Part shown: positions 33,545 to 43,820 of the stretch, piece by piece
Position numbering within the stretch: position 1 is the stretch's first letter
Layout: each line of letters begins with the position of its first letter
NCBI GenBank assembly: GCA_019550975.1
Contig: SDWH01000026.1
Location: forward strand, 1-44,393
Source: Bacteroidales bacterium SW299
GTDB lineage: Bacteria > Bacteroidota > Bacteroidia > Bacteroidales > Bacteroidaceae
Length of the DNA stretch: 44,393 nucleotides
Reading direction: 5' to 3'
Position numbers and translations under genes: made by a program
Notes under the pieces: model-generated
What the model was told of the DNA's origin: nothing
The model's database searches: none
What the model saw: only the letters and a program-made list of their open reading frames with translations

Positions 33545-34153
33545 CTACAAGTTCATCTTGACCTCGCTCAGCTCCACCAGCTTGTTCACAATGGCATAGA
33601 TGGTCAGGCCGGCAGCCGAATGAATCTGCAGCTTTCTCGTAATGTTCCGCCGATGCGTAATCACCGTATGTACCGAAATGAACAGCTTCTCGGCTATCTC
33701 CTTATTCGTCATGCCGCGAACTACGCACCCTACTATTTCTTTTTCCCTCTGGCTCAGCGTGCTCGCATCGCCTTCGTCTTCACCCGACACATTCATCAGA
33801 ACAGAAATCTTGTGCGTCAAAGAATCCACATCGTCAAACAGGTTGACCGCTTCGTCATATCCTTTCAACTGATTGGAATCGACAACGGTATAAATCAGCG
33901 AAATGAATTTGATGTCAGCATGCGGATACTGCTGCCTGAATCCGTCCAGGTCGAACCACCCTTCAAACTGCGGATTCACAATCAGTATATCCAGCTGATG
34001 GGCTTCCATGCAATGCAGAAGCCCTTCTTTCGAAGATATTTCTATGGGCTGCACCTTCACGTCAGCCAGCCGCCTCAAAATAGAAGCCAGCCCTCCGCGC
34101 ACAATTGCTGAAGATTCGGCCACCGCTACATGTATTACATCCTGTGATTTCAT
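33545..34153 (-). CDS. LuxR-family regulator with degenerate receiver domain
   Basis: 202 residues from the ATG at 34153, which overlaps the end of the hemerythrin gene by 4 bp. The N-terminal half is receiver-like, but the acidic pocket is replaced by ESS (13-15) and the phospho-acceptor position by N60 (LDILIVNP), so it is unlikely to be phosphorylated in the usual way. The C-terminal HTH is complete (SQREKEIVGCVVRGMTNKEIAEKLF, then SVHTVITHRRNITRKL). Co-transcribed with the hemerythrin gene and probably tied to redox or nitric-oxide stress; that link is inference. Confidence 0.88.
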   Translation of the reverse strand: MKSQDVIHVAVAESSAIVRGGLASILRRLADVKVQPIEISSKEGLLHCMEAHQLDILIVNPQFEGWFDLDGFRQQYPHADIKFISLIYTVVDSNQLKGYDEAVNLFDDVDSLTHKISVLMNVSGEDEGDASTLSQREKEIVGCVVRGMTNKEIAEKLFISVHTVITHRRNITRKLQIHSAAGLTIYAIVNKLVELSEVKMNL

Positions 34154-34866
34154 CTTGCCTCCTTTTCCAGTTCCATTATGGCAGGCACAAACAGATAGTC
34201 TTCCACCCGGTTGTGCGAGTCCAAGTCTTCCTCGCAACTGAAAATGTCGAACAGCGTGGCATTCAGAAGCTGGTTGTCGGCTCCTCCCGGACAATACTTG
34301 ATGATGATGTTTTTCAGTTCTGTCAGTTTCGCATTAATCTGGTCATGGTTGCGGGCGAACACTCCGATATTATATCCCTCTGTTTTTTCCCCCTCCAGCA
34401 GTCTGCCGACATACACAAACACTTTCTCGTTTTCATATTCCATATGCTTGCGCACTTCATGGACGTATGCGTCAAAAAACTTGATGATCAGACAAGCCAC
34501 TTCATTTTCCTGCGAGCAGTCGATCGCTTCGATGAGCTTGCGGCGGATGGTGGGAAGCTGGAAATCCAGGAAATAATGGTGCGCCCTCTTGAGGTAATCC
34601 ATCAGCGCCGGAATAGAAAGCCCCTTCAGATGATCCTGGATGCGGTTGCCGTCTTCGCACAAGAAATTGACAACGATCAGAAATGTATCGCAATCCACAT
34701 GGTTCATCTCGCAGACTTCCTTCACCGACTTGTCACCGAAACCCAGCGCCACACCAAAACGGCTCAAAACCTGAAGAAGCGCATAATTGTCGCAAATCAA
34801 GTCACTCATCTTGTCAGCAGGCTTATAAGTTCTGGCTCCGTTTGTACACATAAATATAGGTTTCAT
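34150..34866 (-). CDS. Ric-like hemerythrin protein (iron-sulfur cluster repair family)
   Basis: 238 residues. An N-terminal DUF542/ScdA-N-like part (about 18-70) precedes a hemerythrin domain with candidate di-iron ligands H96/H97, H136, H141 with E145, H174 and H218. This order is that of the RIC proteins YtfE and ScdA, which repair iron-sulfur clusters after oxidative or nitrosative damage. The cysteine pair usual in the N-terminal domain of YtfE is not visible. It forms an operon with the LuxR-type gene. Confidence 0.85.
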   Translation of the reverse strand: MKPIFMCTNGARTYKPADKMSDLICDNYALLQVLSRFGVALGFGDKSVKEVCEMNHVDCDTFLIVVNFLCEDGNRIQDHLKGLSIPALMDYLKRAHHYFLDFQLPTIRRKLIEAIDCSQENEVACLIIKFFDAYVHEVRKHMEYENEKVFVYVGRLLEGEKTEGYNIGVFARNHDQINAKLTELKNIIIKYCPGGADNQLLNATLFDIFSCEEDLDSHNRVEDYLFVPAIMELEKEAR

Positions 34867-34937
34867 AATTTTTCAATGCAAAATAAGACAATTCATACAA
34901 GGTTTACAATCACCATTTGTCGGTATTTAAAGCCGGA

Positions 34938-34945
34938 CAAAGATA
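34938..34945 (-). promoter_or_regulatory. Predicted -7 element of the hemerythrin-luxR operon
   Basis: The minus strand reads TATCTTTG, 71 bp before the ATG. A clear -33 TTTG is not seen. Confidence 0.5.
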
Positions 34946-35011
34946 AAGCATCGCGAAACAATAAAACCATAAGAAAACACAAAAACAGAAAAGGGTTTTC
35001 CGAAAAAATTC

Positions 35012-35019
35012 TAACTTTG
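35012..35019 (+). promoter_or_regulatory. Predicted -7 element of the 35049-37247 operon
   Basis: TAACTTTG, 29 bp before the ATG of the small hypothetical gene. A TTTTC at 34996-35000 lies closer than a normal -33. Confidence 0.6.
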
Positions 35020-35048
35020 CCCATATAAACCAATAATAACATCTTTTT

Positions 35049-35381
35049 ATGTACACAATACAGACAAACGCTTCGGGCACACGGAGCATGGAGATTTCAG
35101 AAAAACATCTGGAAACAATCGAAAAATATGCGCTCTTCCGGCAGCTGATCGACAGCAACGGAATCATCGACGAATCGGTGCTTGACAAGCTCAAGCTGAA
35201 TGTCCGCTCGCTCATTGCCTCGATGGAAGAAAACAGCAAGGACTTGCTTGACCTCTGCATTGATGTCATCTACCACAACAACATGAAAGCATACGGGCTG
35301 CATCAGCTGATCTTGCTCTACATCAAATGGGAGAAAGAAAAAGAAAAAAAGGAAGAGAAAGCTGAAGAATCTAACTCATAA
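35049..35381 (+). CDS. Small hypothetical protein preceding ygiQ-like gene
   Basis: 110 residues, mostly helical, ending in a highly charged K/E tail (EKEKEKKEEKAEE). No family recognised. Its TAA stop is in the same frame as the following radical SAM gene, with only two codons before the TTG start of that gene, so the pair is tightly coupled. Confidence 0.75.
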   Translation: MYTIQTNASGTRSMEISEKHLETIEKYALFRQLIDSNGIIDESVLDKLKLNVRSLIASMEENSKDLLDLCIDVIYHNNMKAYGLHQLILLYIKWEKEKEKKEEKAEESNS

Positions 35382-35387
35382 GAAGCC

Positions 35388-37247
35388 TTGAAAGAACATC
35401 AACTGACTGACTGGCTGCCTACAACCAAAAAGGAAGCGGAGCTGAGGGGATGGGACAAGCTGGATGTCATCCTGTTCAGCGGCGACGCGTATGTGGACCA
35501 TCCTTCATTCGGAGCTGCCGTAATCGGACGGACACTGGAAGCGATGGGGCTCAAAGTGGCCATCGTGCCGCAGCCCAACTGGAGGGACGACCTGAGGGAT
35601 TTCAAGAAACTCGGACGCCCGCGTCTGTTTTTCGGAATATCCGCAGGATGCATGGACAGCATGGTCAACAAATATACAGCCAACAAACGCCTGCGCAGTG
35701 AAGACGCCTACACGCCGGACGGACGACACGACATGCGCCCCGAATATCCGAGCATCGTGTATGCGAACATCCTGAAAGAGCTTTACCCGGACACACCGGT
35801 TATCCTGGGGGGAATAGAGGCCTCTCTGCGGAGGCTCACCCACTATGACTATTGGGCCGACCGCGTGCGCCCGTCCATACTGACCGAATCAAAGGCCGAC
35901 CTGCTGATTTACGGAATGGGAGAAAAGCCCATAGCCGACCTGTGCCGGCATTTTTCGGAGAAGGTGGGCGATACGCAGGAAGCGTCGGCAAACGACATTC
36001 CGCACGACATCCTGCAAACCGCTTATCTGGCAGGCAAGCCGGATAAAGACCAGCTGCCCCCCAATCCGAACGGAGAAGGCGACCTGATTCTCTTTTCGCA
36101 CGAAGAATGCCTCAAAGACAAGAAGAAGCAGGCGCAGAACTTCCGCCACATCGAAGAAGAGTCAAACCGGTATGCGGCAGCGCGCATTCTGCAACAGGTG
36201 GACGGACGGACGGTTGTGGTCAACCCTCCTTATCCCCCGATGACGCAGGGAGAACTCGACCGCTCGTTCGATCTCCCCTATACCCGACTGCCTCATCCCA
36301 AGTATAAGAACAAGCGGATCCCGGCCTACGACATGATCAAATTCTCGGTGAATATTCATCGGGGATGCTTCGGAGGATGCGCTTTCTGTACGATCTCGGC
36401 TCATCAAGGAAAGTTCATCGTGAGCCGAAGCAAGGAAAGCATCCTGAAAGAAGTGAAAGCGATTACGGAAATGCCCGACTTCAAAGGATATCTGAGCGAT
36501 CTGGGAGGGCCTTCGGCCAATATGTACAGAATGGGAGGAAAAGACGAAACGCTGTGCCGGAAATGCAGGAGGCCGTCCTGCATCCATCCGAAAGTCTGCC
36601 CGAACCTGAATGCCGACCACCGTCCTCTGCTCGACATCTATCATGCCGTGGACGCAATGCCGGGAATCAAGAAAAGCTTCATCGGAAGCGGGGTGCGGTA
36701 TGACCTGCTCCTGCACAAAAGCAAAGACGCGAACGCCAACAAAAGTGCGGCAGAATACACACGAGAACTGATCGTGCGCCACGTAAGCGGAAGGCTCAAG
36801 GTGGCTCCGGAGCATACAAGCGACAAGGTGCTTTATCTGATGCGCAAGCCGAGCTTCGAACTGTTTTACGAGTTCAAACGGATATTCGACAAGCTGAACC
36901 GGGAAGAGAACCTGCGCCAGCAGCTCATTCCCTACTTCATAAGCAGCCATCCGGGATGCACAGAAGAAGACATGGCAGAGCTTGCCGTAATCACCAAACG
37001 GCTTGACTTCCATCTGGAGCAAGTGCAGGACTTCACTCCTACACCGATGACAGTGGCCACCGAAGCATGGTACACGGGATTCCATCCCTACACCCTGGAA
37101 CCTGTATATTCGGCCAAGACACAGAAAGAAAAACTGGCGCAACGCATGTTCTTCTTTTGGTACAAGCCCGAAGAGCGCCGCGCCATTGTCAATGAACTGA
37201 AGAGAATAGGCCGGAGCGACCTGATTCCGAAACTTTACGGGAGATAA
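35388..37247 (+). CDS. ygiQ: YgiQ-type (UPF0313) radical SAM protein
   Basis: 619 residues. The N-terminus LTDWLPTTKKEAELRGWDKLD followed by VILFSGDAYVDHPSFG is the usual UPF0313 opening. The radical SAM motif is C327-x3-C331-x2-C334 (RGCFGGCAFC), and a C-terminal QVQDFTPTPMT is typical too. The family's reaction is unknown. The start has to be TTG at 35388: a TAA lies in frame 7 bases upstream and no ATG occurs before the conserved region. It ends 6 bp before the stop of citrate synthase on the other strand. Confidence 0.92.
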   Translation: MKEHQLTDWLPTTKKEAELRGWDKLDVILFSGDAYVDHPSFGAAVIGRTLEAMGLKVAIVPQPNWRDDLRDFKKLGRPRLFFGISAGCMDSMVNKYTANKRLRSEDAYTPDGRHDMRPEYPSIVYANILKELYPDTPVILGGIEASLRRLTHYDYWADRVRPSILTESKADLLIYGMGEKPIADLCRHFSEKVGDTQEASANDIPHDILQTAYLAGKPDKDQLPPNPNGEGDLILFSHEECLKDKKKQAQNFRHIEEESNRYAAARILQQVDGRTVVVNPPYPPMTQGELDRSFDLPYTRLPHPKYKNKRIPAYDMIKFSVNIHRGCFGGCAFCTISAHQGKFIVSRSKESILKEVKAITEMPDFKGYLSDLGGPSANMYRMGGKDETLCRKCRRPSCIHPKVCPNLNADHRPLLDIYHAVDAMPGIKKSFIGSGVRYDLLLHKSKDANANKSAAEYTRELIVRHVSGRLKVAPEHTSDKVLYLMRKPSFELFYEFKRIFDKLNREENLRQQLIPYFISSHPGCTEEDMAELAVITKRLDFHLEQVQDFTPTPMTVATEAWYTGFHPYTLEPVYSAKTQKEKLAQRMFFFWYKPEERRAIVNELKRIGRSDLIPKLYGR

Positions 37248-37253
37248 CCCCTG

Positions 37254-38594
37254 TCAGCGTTCGCTGATGGGGGTGTATCCCACCTCGTCCAGCACATTCT
37301 TGTATGCAGGACGAATGATTCGCCGCCCTTCAAAGTTCAGCTCCTCGATGCGGTGTGCAGTCCATCCCACAATACGGGCCATTGCAAAGAGAGGCGTATA
37401 GATCTCCATCGGCAGGCCGATCATCTCGTAAATGAATCCCGAATAGAAGTCCACGTTCGAGCAGACACGCTTCTTCGTCCCTTTCACCTTCTTGAAGCAC
37501 TCGATGGCACGCTGTTCAAGCAGCTCCAGAAAAGCGAATTCCTTTTCACGCCCCTTCTCTGCAACCAGCTCGCTTGCAAGTTCTTTCAGCAGCACGGCGC
37601 GCGGATCTGAAATCGTATATACAGCATGTCCGATACCATAAATCAGTCCGCTTCCGTCGTATGCCTCTTTATTAAGCATCCGCAAAAGATAGGTGTCAAT
37701 CTCATCCACATTCGTCCAGTCGGATATGACTTCCTTCAAATGGTGGAACATCTTAACCACCTGGATATTGGCTCCTCCATGAAGCGGCCCTTTCAATGAG
37801 CCGATGCCCGCGGCAATGCTCGAATACGTATCAGTACGCGTAGAGCTGGTGACACGCACGGTAAAAGTAGAGTTGTTTCCGCCTCCGTGTTCTGCCTGCA
37901 GCACCAGCAGCAGATCAAGCATACGCGCCTCAAGCGGCGTGTATTCCTTCTTTATCATATAAAGGAAGTTCTCCGCAATCGAAAGATTCTCATGCGGATG
38001 GCGGATATGCAGGGACCGCCCGTGGATGCTGTGACGGTAGATGCTATAAGCATACGCGATGATTGTCGGGAACTTGGAAATCAGTTCGATCGACTGGCGC
38101 ATCAGGTTGTCACGGGAGATGTCATCGGGATTCGGGTCGAACGTATACATTTCCAGCACACTGCGTGCAAGGATATTCATGATGTTCTGCCCTTCCAGAT
38201 CAATGATATTCATCGTGGTCTTCTTGTCAAGCGGCATGTTGTCATTGATCAGCTCCTTAAATGCAGCCAGCTGCTCATTGTCGGGCAGTTCGCCCGACAA
38301 AAGCAAATAAGCCACTTCCTCAAACCCGAAACGTTTCTCCTTCAGCAGGGCATGCACGATGTCATCCAGATCATACCCTCTGTAAAACAGCTTTCCGGGA
38401 ATGGCTTTCAGCCCCTCGTCTGTGCGTTCATAGCCGACCACGTTGCCGATCTTGGTCAGCCCCACCAGCACACCCGTGCCGTCCTCATTGCGGAGTCCCC
38501 GTTTCACGTTATACCTGGTGAACAACTCATTATCAATGCGGCAGGCCTGTTTGGCACATTCCGACAATTTATATACAATGTACTCCTTCTTCAT
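37254..38594 (-). CDS. gltA: Citrate synthase
   Basis: 446 residues. Condenses oxaloacetate and acetyl-CoA to citrate. Family motifs are visible: EHGGGNNSTFTVRV, GPLHGGANIQV, GIGHAVYTISDPRA and NVDFYSG with the catalytic aspartate. It is the last of three minus-strand genes (aconitase, isocitrate dehydrogenase, citrate synthase) that together make 2-oxoglutarate for glutamate synthesis in an anaerobe without a full cycle. 65 bp separate it from icd. Confidence 0.95.
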   Translation of the reverse strand: MKKEYIVYKLSECAKQACRIDNELFTRYNVKRGLRNEDGTGVLVGLTKIGNVVGYERTDEGLKAIPGKLFYRGYDLDDIVHALLKEKRFGFEEVAYLLLSGELPDNEQLAAFKELINDNMPLDKKTTMNIIDLEGQNIMNILARSVLEMYTFDPNPDDISRDNLMRQSIELISKFPTIIAYAYSIYRHSIHGRSLHIRHPHENLSIAENFLYMIKKEYTPLEARMLDLLLVLQAEHGGGNNSTFTVRVTSSTRTDTYSSIAAGIGSLKGPLHGGANIQVVKMFHHLKEVISDWTNVDEIDTYLLRMLNKEAYDGSGLIYGIGHAVYTISDPRAVLLKELASELVAEKGREKEFAFLELLEQRAIECFKKVKGTKKRVCSNVDFYSGFIYEMIGLPMEIYTPLFAMARIVGWTAHRIEELNFEGRRIIRPAYKNVLDEVGYTPISER

Positions 38595-38659
38595 AATTCA
38601 TAAATACTCTTAGTTAAAAATTTGTCTGCGGCCGTTTCTTCCCACTTCAGCGCAAACAT

Positions 38660-39928
38660 TTACAAAACCCCAAGCAGCTCCACAATCCGCTCTCCGAACA
38701 GATCGGTAGGCAAAGACTTTCCGCCGGGCATGAAACGTGCAAGATCGGGGGTAGCCTCTCCCTGCGAAAAAGCTTTCTCCAGAGCAGCCGTTATCAGCGA
38801 AGCGGCTTCGTTCCAGCCCAAATGCTCCAGCATCATCACCGACGAAAGAAGCAGCGAACACGGATTTACCACATTCTTTCCGGCGATATTCGGCGCCGTC
38901 CCGTGTGTCGCTTCAAAAATGGCATGTCCTGTCTGATAGTTGATGTTGGCTCCCGGAGCAATGCCGATGCCGCCCACCATGGCAGCCAACTGGTCGGAAA
39001 CATAGTCCCCGTTCAAATTCAGCGTCGCAATCACGGAATAGTCTTCGGGCATAAGCAGCGTATTCTGCAAGAAAGCGTCGGCAATGCAATCCTTTATGAT
39101 GATCTTGCCATTGTTTACCGCATCGGCCATAGCAGCCCTCGCCGACTCTTCTCCCAGCTCCTTCTTCAGCACATCATACCGGTTCATAGTAAACGTCTGT
39201 CCGGAAAATTCCGTTTCCGCCACTTCGTATCCCCAGCGCTTGAATCCTCCTTCGGTAAATTTCATGATATTCCCCTTATGCACCAGCGTCACGCTTGGAA
39301 GATGATGCCGGACAGCATACCGGATGGCTGCCCTCACCAGACGCTGCGTGCCTTCTTTCGACACAGGCTTCACCCCAAACGAAGACGTTTCAGGAAAGCG
39401 CACCTTGGTCACTCCCATTTCATCGCGGAGAAACACATAGAACTTCTTCGCCTCCGGAGTGCCCTGCTCCCACTCGATGCCGGCATAGATGTCTTCCGTA
39501 TTTTCGCGGAAGATGTGCATGTTCACCTTGTGAGGTTCCTTTACAGGAGATACAACGCCCTTGAACCAGCGCACCGGACGCAAGCAAACATACAGGTCAA
39601 GCGTCTGCCTCAAAGCCACGTTCAACGAACGGATTCCTCCGCCTACGGGAGTAGTCAAAGGTCCCTTAATGCCCACCAGATACTCGTTAAAGGCATCCAG
39701 CGTGGCTTGAGGCAGCCATTCGCCCGTCCGTTCGAAAGCCTTTCCTCCGGCCAGCACCTCCATCCATTCGATGGAACGCTTTCCGAGATAAGCCAACTCT
39801 ACGGCCGCATTCACTATCTTCTGACAAACCGGAGTTATCTCTGCCCCAACTCCGTCGCCTTCTATAAAGGGAACCGTCACCCTGTCGGGAACAACCAGCT
39901 TCCCGTCCTGCATATATACTTTACTCAT
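38660..39928 (-). CDS. icd: Isocitrate dehydrogenase
   Basis: 422 residues, close to the E. coli enzyme in length and motifs: [37 protein letters not shown] and NLNGDYVSD. Oxidises isocitrate to 2-oxoglutarate and CO2. At the coenzyme site the sequence is HGTAPNIAG (N347-I348), where the NADP-specific E. coli enzyme has K-Y, and a proline replaces the later tyrosine (TPDLARF). This pattern is closer to NAD-dependent members; preference is inferred. The gap to aconitase is about 90 bp. Confidence 0.95.
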   Translation of the reverse strand: MSKVYMQDGKLVVPDRVTVPFIEGDGVGAEITPVCQKIVNAAVELAYLGKRSIEWMEVLAGGKAFERTGEWLPQATLDAFNEYLVGIKGPLTTPVGGGIRSLNVALRQTLDLYVCLRPVRWFKGVVSPVKEPHKVNMHIFRENTEDIYAGIEWEQGTPEAKKFYVFLRDEMGVTKVRFPETSSFGVKPVSKEGTQRLVRAAIRYAVRHHLPSVTLVHKGNIMKFTEGGFKRWGYEVAETEFSGQTFTMNRYDVLKKELGEESARAAMADAVNNGKIIIKDCIADAFLQNTLLMPEDYSVIATLNLNGDYVSDQLAAMVGGIGIAPGANINYQTGHAIFEATHGTAPNIAGKNVVNPCSLLLSSVMMLEHLGWNEAASLITAALEKAFSQGEATPDLARFMPGGKSLPTDLFGERIVELLGVL

Positions 39929-40018
39929 ATCCTTCAGATTCTAATGTAAATAATGTAAATAATAAAAGCCTTTACCGCTTTTCCGCCGTTCAGACGGCAC
40001 CCGGCAGTCCAGCCGGAC

Positions 40019-42268
40019 TCATTTTGTATTCAGCGCCGAACCGGCCTTAAACCACTCGATTTGCTGCCTGTTGTAAGTATGTGCAGCCCTAAAGGTTTCC
40101 GTCGTTCCGTCTTCATGCAAAAGAACGATGCTCAACGGCTTTCCCGGAGCGAAATCTCTCAGCCCCAATACCGAAATCTTGTCATGCTCGCGCACTTTAT
40201 CATAATCGTCCTTGTCCGCGAATGTCAAAGCCAGCATTCCCTGCTTCTTCAGGTTCGTTTCATGAATACGCGCAAAACTCTTTGCAAGAATCACCCTCAC
40301 ATTCAAGAAGCGCGGTTCCATGGCGGCATGTTCCCGGCTGGACCCTTCGCCATAATTTTCCTCGGCCACCACAATAGACGCGATTCCTTCCGCCTTGTAT
40401 TGCTTTGCCACGGCCGAAACCGCTTCGTAGTTACCGTTCAGGCTGTTCCATACAGCATTCGTCTTTCCGTTGAAAGCATTTACCGCCCCCATCAGCATAT
40501 TGTCAGAAATGTTTTCCAGATGCCCGCGGAAGCGCAGCCAAGGCCCTGCCATCGAAATGTGGTCTGTCGTACATTTCCCTTTCGTCTTGACAAGCAGCGG
40601 CATCTCAAGGAAATCATTTCCATCCCAAGGCGCAAAAGGCTCCAGCTTCTGCAAGCGCTGGGAAAGCGGACTGATCGTTACCTCCACGCGGCTTCCATCC
40701 GAAGCCGGAGCCACATAGCCGTTGTCGTCCACCGTAAAGCCCTTTGCAGGCAATGTTTCTCCCACAGGAGCGTCCAGCCTTACGGCCTCGCCCGCTTCGT
40801 TGACCAATGTGTCTGTCAGCGGATTGAAACAGAGATCGCCGGCAATGGCAAGGGCTGTGGCCAGTTCGGGCGAAGCGACAAAAGCGTGCGTATTCGGATT
40901 TCCGTCGGCGCGTTTCGCAAAATTCCGGTTAAAGGAGGTCACAATCGAGTTCGGACGCGCATTGTCATCAGTCACCCTCTTCCACTGCCCGATGCAGGGA
41001 CCGCATGCGTTGGTCATTATGATTCCGCCGACAGCTTCAAAGTCAGCGATCATGCCGTCGCGTGAGGCCGTGCAATACACCTGTTCCGAACCTGGATTGA
41101 CTATAAGCGGAGAAGCCATTTTCAGCTTTTTCTCCTTTACCTGCCGGGCCAGCGAAGCGGCACGGCTCAAATCCTGGTAAGAAGAATTGGTGCACGAGCC
41201 TATCAGCCCGACTTCCATACGCTGCGGATAGCCGTTTGCCTTCACCTTGCCGGCAAACTCCGAAATGGGACAAGCCGCATCCGGCGTGAAAGGTCCGTTG
41301 ATATAAGGCTCCAGTTCCGAAAGATTGATTTCAATGATACGGTCATAATAAGATGCAGGATCGGCCAGCACTTCATCATCCGCACGCAAATCCTCGGCGC
41401 AGCTTCCGGCAAGCGAGGCAATCTCCTCACGTCCCGTAGCCGAAAGGTAGCGGCCCATCTCTTCATCGTACGGAAAGACCGACGTTGTGGCTCCCACTTC
41501 CGCCCCCATATTGCAGATGGTTGCCTTTCCGGTGCAGGAAAGAGATTCCGTCCCTTCTCCGAAATATTCGATAACGGCATTCGTAGCACCCTTCACCGTA
41601 AGCAGTCCCGCCAGCTTCAATATCACATCCTTTGGAGCAGCCCATCCGCTCAGGCTTCCAACAAGCTTCACTCCGATAAGCTTCGGCATCTTCAGCTCCC
41701 ACTCCATGCCAGCCATCACGTCTACGGCATCCGCGCCGCCCACACCGACGGCAATCATGCCCAGCCCTCCGGCATTCGGCGTGTGCGAGTCTGTCCCCAC
41801 CATCATGCCACCGGGAAAAGCGTAATTCTCCAGCACCACCTGATGGATGATTCCGGCACCCGGCTTCCAGAACCCGATGCCATATTTCGATGCCACGCTT
41901 TTCAGAAAGTCGTAAACCTCTCTGTTCGCATCGCATGCGGCAGGCAAATCCTCCTTCACTCCCTTATATGCCTGAATCAGATGATCGCAATGCACGGTAG
42001 AGGGCACAGCCACCTTCTCCTTTCCTGCATTCATGAACTGCAGCAAGGCCATCTGCGCCGTAGCGTCCTGCATCGCCACCCGGTCGGGACGAAAATTCAC
42101 ATAATCTTCTCCCCGGCGGAATGCAGCCATCGCCTTTTCATCATACAAATGTGCATACAAGATCTTTTCGGCCAAAGTCATAGGCCGATCCAATTTCTTT
42201 CTGGCATTTTCCACTTTCGCCCTATACGACGCGTAGAAGTTTCTGATCATTTCAATGTCGTAAACCAT
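40019..42268 (-). CDS. acn: Aconitate hydratase
   Basis: 749 residues from the ATG at 42268; the frame runs 19 codons further, but this start fits the family. Isomerises citrate to isocitrate using a 4Fe-4S cluster ligated by cysteines in GSCTNSS and [21 protein letters not shown] and [13 protein letters not shown] are further signatures of the mitochondrial-type aconitase. First gene of the acn-icd-gltA group; the promoter element TATATTTG lies 35 bp upstream. Confidence 0.95.
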   Translation of the reverse strand: MVYDIEMIRNFYASYRAKVENARKKLDRPMTLAEKILYAHLYDEKAMAAFRRGEDYVNFRPDRVAMQDATAQMALLQFMNAGKEKVAVPSTVHCDHLIQAYKGVKEDLPAACDANREVYDFLKSVASKYGIGFWKPGAGIIHQVVLENYAFPGGMMVGTDSHTPNAGGLGMIAVGVGGADAVDVMAGMEWELKMPKLIGVKLVGSLSGWAAPKDVILKLAGLLTVKGATNAVIEYFGEGTESLSCTGKATICNMGAEVGATTSVFPYDEEMGRYLSATGREEIASLAGSCAEDLRADDEVLADPASYYDRIIEINLSELEPYINGPFTPDAACPISEFAGKVKANGYPQRMEVGLIGSCTNSSYQDLSRAASLARQVKEKKLKMASPLIVNPGSEQVYCTASRDGMIADFEAVGGIIMTNACGPCIGQWKRVTDDNARPNSIVTSFNRNFAKRADGNPNTHAFVASPELATALAIAGDLCFNPLTDTLVNEAGEAVRLDAPVGETLPAKGFTVDDNGYVAPASDGSRVEVTISPLSQRLQKLEPFAPWDGNDFLEMPLLVKTKGKCTTDHISMAGPWLRFRGHLENISDNMLMGAVNAFNGKTNAVWNSLNGNYEAVSAVAKQYKAEGIASIVVAEENYGEGSSREHAAMEPRFLNVRVILAKSFARIHETNLKKQGMLALTFADKDDYDKVREHDKISVLGLRDFAPGKPLSIVLLHEDGTTETFRAAHTYNRQQIEWFKAGSALNTK

Positions 42269-42302
42269 ACGGATTATCCTTTTATCGTTTTTACCAATAT
42301 CG

Positions 42303-42310
42303 CAAATATA
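42303..42310 (-). promoter_or_regulatory. Predicted -7 element of acn-icd-gltA
   Basis: The minus strand reads TATATTTG, with a TTTG nearby but too close for a standard -33. Confidence 0.5.
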
Positions 42311-42456
42311 GCAAAACAGAATCAAACATCCATACCTTACGGCATAAAAACATCAATCCGATCTTATTTTTAAGATAAAACGAATAAATATAACAGAAAT
42401 AACGACCGATCTATTTCTTTTTGAAACATCTGCAAACAGAAGAAACGAAACAGAAG

Positions 42457-42488
42457 CGGGGCATGGCGACCCACACCGCCATGCCCCG
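42457..42488 (-). terminator. Hairpin terminator after the M56-TonB gene
   Basis: CGGGGCATGGCG (42457-42468) pairs perfectly with CGCCATGCCCCG (42477-42488). It lies 22 bp past the stop of the M56 gene; only a weak T-rich stretch follows on the minus strand. Confidence 0.65.
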
Positions 42489-42509
42489 AAACAGACCGCT
42501 CCAGACCAA

Positions 42510-43808
42510 TCACTGAAGCTTGAACATCACCGGCAAGGTGTACTTGCAGCGCACCGGCTCACCCTTCTGCATGCCGGGCTTCCACTTGGGCATTGACTTG
42601 ACCACACGCACCGCCTCGGCATCAAGGTCCGGATGGACGCTGCGAAGCACATTGAAATTGCTCAACGAGCCATCTTTCTCAATCACAAACTGCACGATGG
42701 CACGCCCCTGAACGTTCTGCTTCATAGCCGTCTGCGGATACTGAATATTCTGACTTATGAAATCAAGCAGCTTCTGGACTCCCCCGGGGAATTCCGGCAT
42801 CTGTTCTACCACAGTATAGACTTCCTCTTCCGTTTCAGCAGGAGCCGGCGTATCGGCAGGAGCCTGCACCGGCTCGGAAACAGGCGCCGTCTGTTCCGTC
42901 ACACTTTCATCGGCTTGCTTCTTTTCCGATGTACACGACATGTTTCCCAGCATGAGTAGAGCGAATGCCGGAAACGCGAGCAGAGCATACTTGAAATACC
43001 CTGCACGGCTGGTTTTCTTCTTGTTCATCATAATGATACGTTTTTTAAGGTATGATAAGTTGAAATGATTGGTAATTCCGGTTCCGGAAGGACGGGAAGC
43101 CAGTTCCACCAGATGATACTGATACTTGCGGACCGGGAATCCCGATTCAAGCACACTGCGGTCGGCCAGGTATTCAAGGTTTTCGCACACTTCCCGTCTC
43201 AGCAGCCAGGCAAACGGATTCCACCAGCATACCGCGGTGACCGCCTCCATCAGCAGCACATCCAACGAATGCCACTGACGCACATGTGCCCGTTCGTGGG
43301 CAAGAACCTCCTCTTCATCCGAAGCCTCCACATCCCTCCGGCAGACAAAAATCCAGCCGAAAAACGAGAAAGGACCGGAGGGTTCGGAAAGGAACCTCAC
43401 ATTCACGCCATGCAAAGACCCGGGAGAAGAAAGGCGCAACAGACGGCATACACTTCCCAAACGGACGATCATGCGGAGAGCCAGCAGGCACAGGCCTGCC
43501 ACATAAAGCAGCACAAGCGCGGAAACAACCGGCGGAAAAGGTGCAGAATCCGACGGAGCAGAAGCCTCTGCCACCGCTTCGGGCAAGACGAATGCGGACA
43601 TATAATCTGCAACGGGAGATGAAACGATGCCCGGAGCAGGCCATTCCACATCCGCCAAAGGCAAAAGAAACGAAGCCGCCACAAACGAAAGCAGAACGAA
43701 GCGTTTCCAGACGAAGAACGTGTCGCTCACGCAAAAAAACCGGTAAAACACATAAAAAAGCACGAGCCCGGCATTCACTTCCAGCAAATAGACCAATTCG
43801 GATGCCAT
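42510..43808 (-). CDS. BlaR1-like M56 peptidase fused to a TonB C-terminal domain
   Basis: 432 residues. Hydrophobic segments at about 5-25, 36-52 and 95-117 lead into a gluzincin site H171-ERA-H175 with WNPFAWLLRREVCENLEYLAD following, as in BlaR1/MecR1 peptidases. Another membrane segment (about 266-285) precedes a proline/alanine-rich linker and a TonB C-terminal domain (about 335-432; PGGVQKLLDFISQNIQYP, GRAIVQFVIEKDGSLSN). It is cotranscribed with the BlaI-type repressor 12 bp upstream. It probably senses an envelope signal and cleaves the repressor; the TonB part may contact the outer membrane. No beta-lactam-binding domain is present. Confidence 0.92.
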   Translation of the reverse strand: MASELVYLLEVNAGLVLFYVFYRFFCVSDTFFVWKRFVLLSFVAASFLLPLADVEWPAPGIVSSPVADYMSAFVLPEAVAEASAPSDSAPFPPVVSALVLLYVAGLCLLALRMIVRLGSVCRLLRLSSPGSLHGVNVRFLSEPSGPFSFFGWIFVCRRDVEASDEEEVLAHERAHVRQWHSLDVLLMEAVTAVCWWNPFAWLLRREVCENLEYLADRSVLESGFPVRKYQYHLVELASRPSGTGITNHFNLSYLKKRIIMMNKKKTSRAGYFKYALLAFPAFALLMLGNMSCTSEKKQADESVTEQTAPVSEPVQAPADTPAPAETEEEVYTVVEQMPEFPGGVQKLLDFISQNIQYPQTAMKQNVQGRAIVQFVIEKDGSLSNFNVLRSVHPDLDAEAVRVVKSMPKWKPGMQKGEPVRCKYTLPVMFKLQ

Positions 43809-43820
43809 AAGATTCTGATG

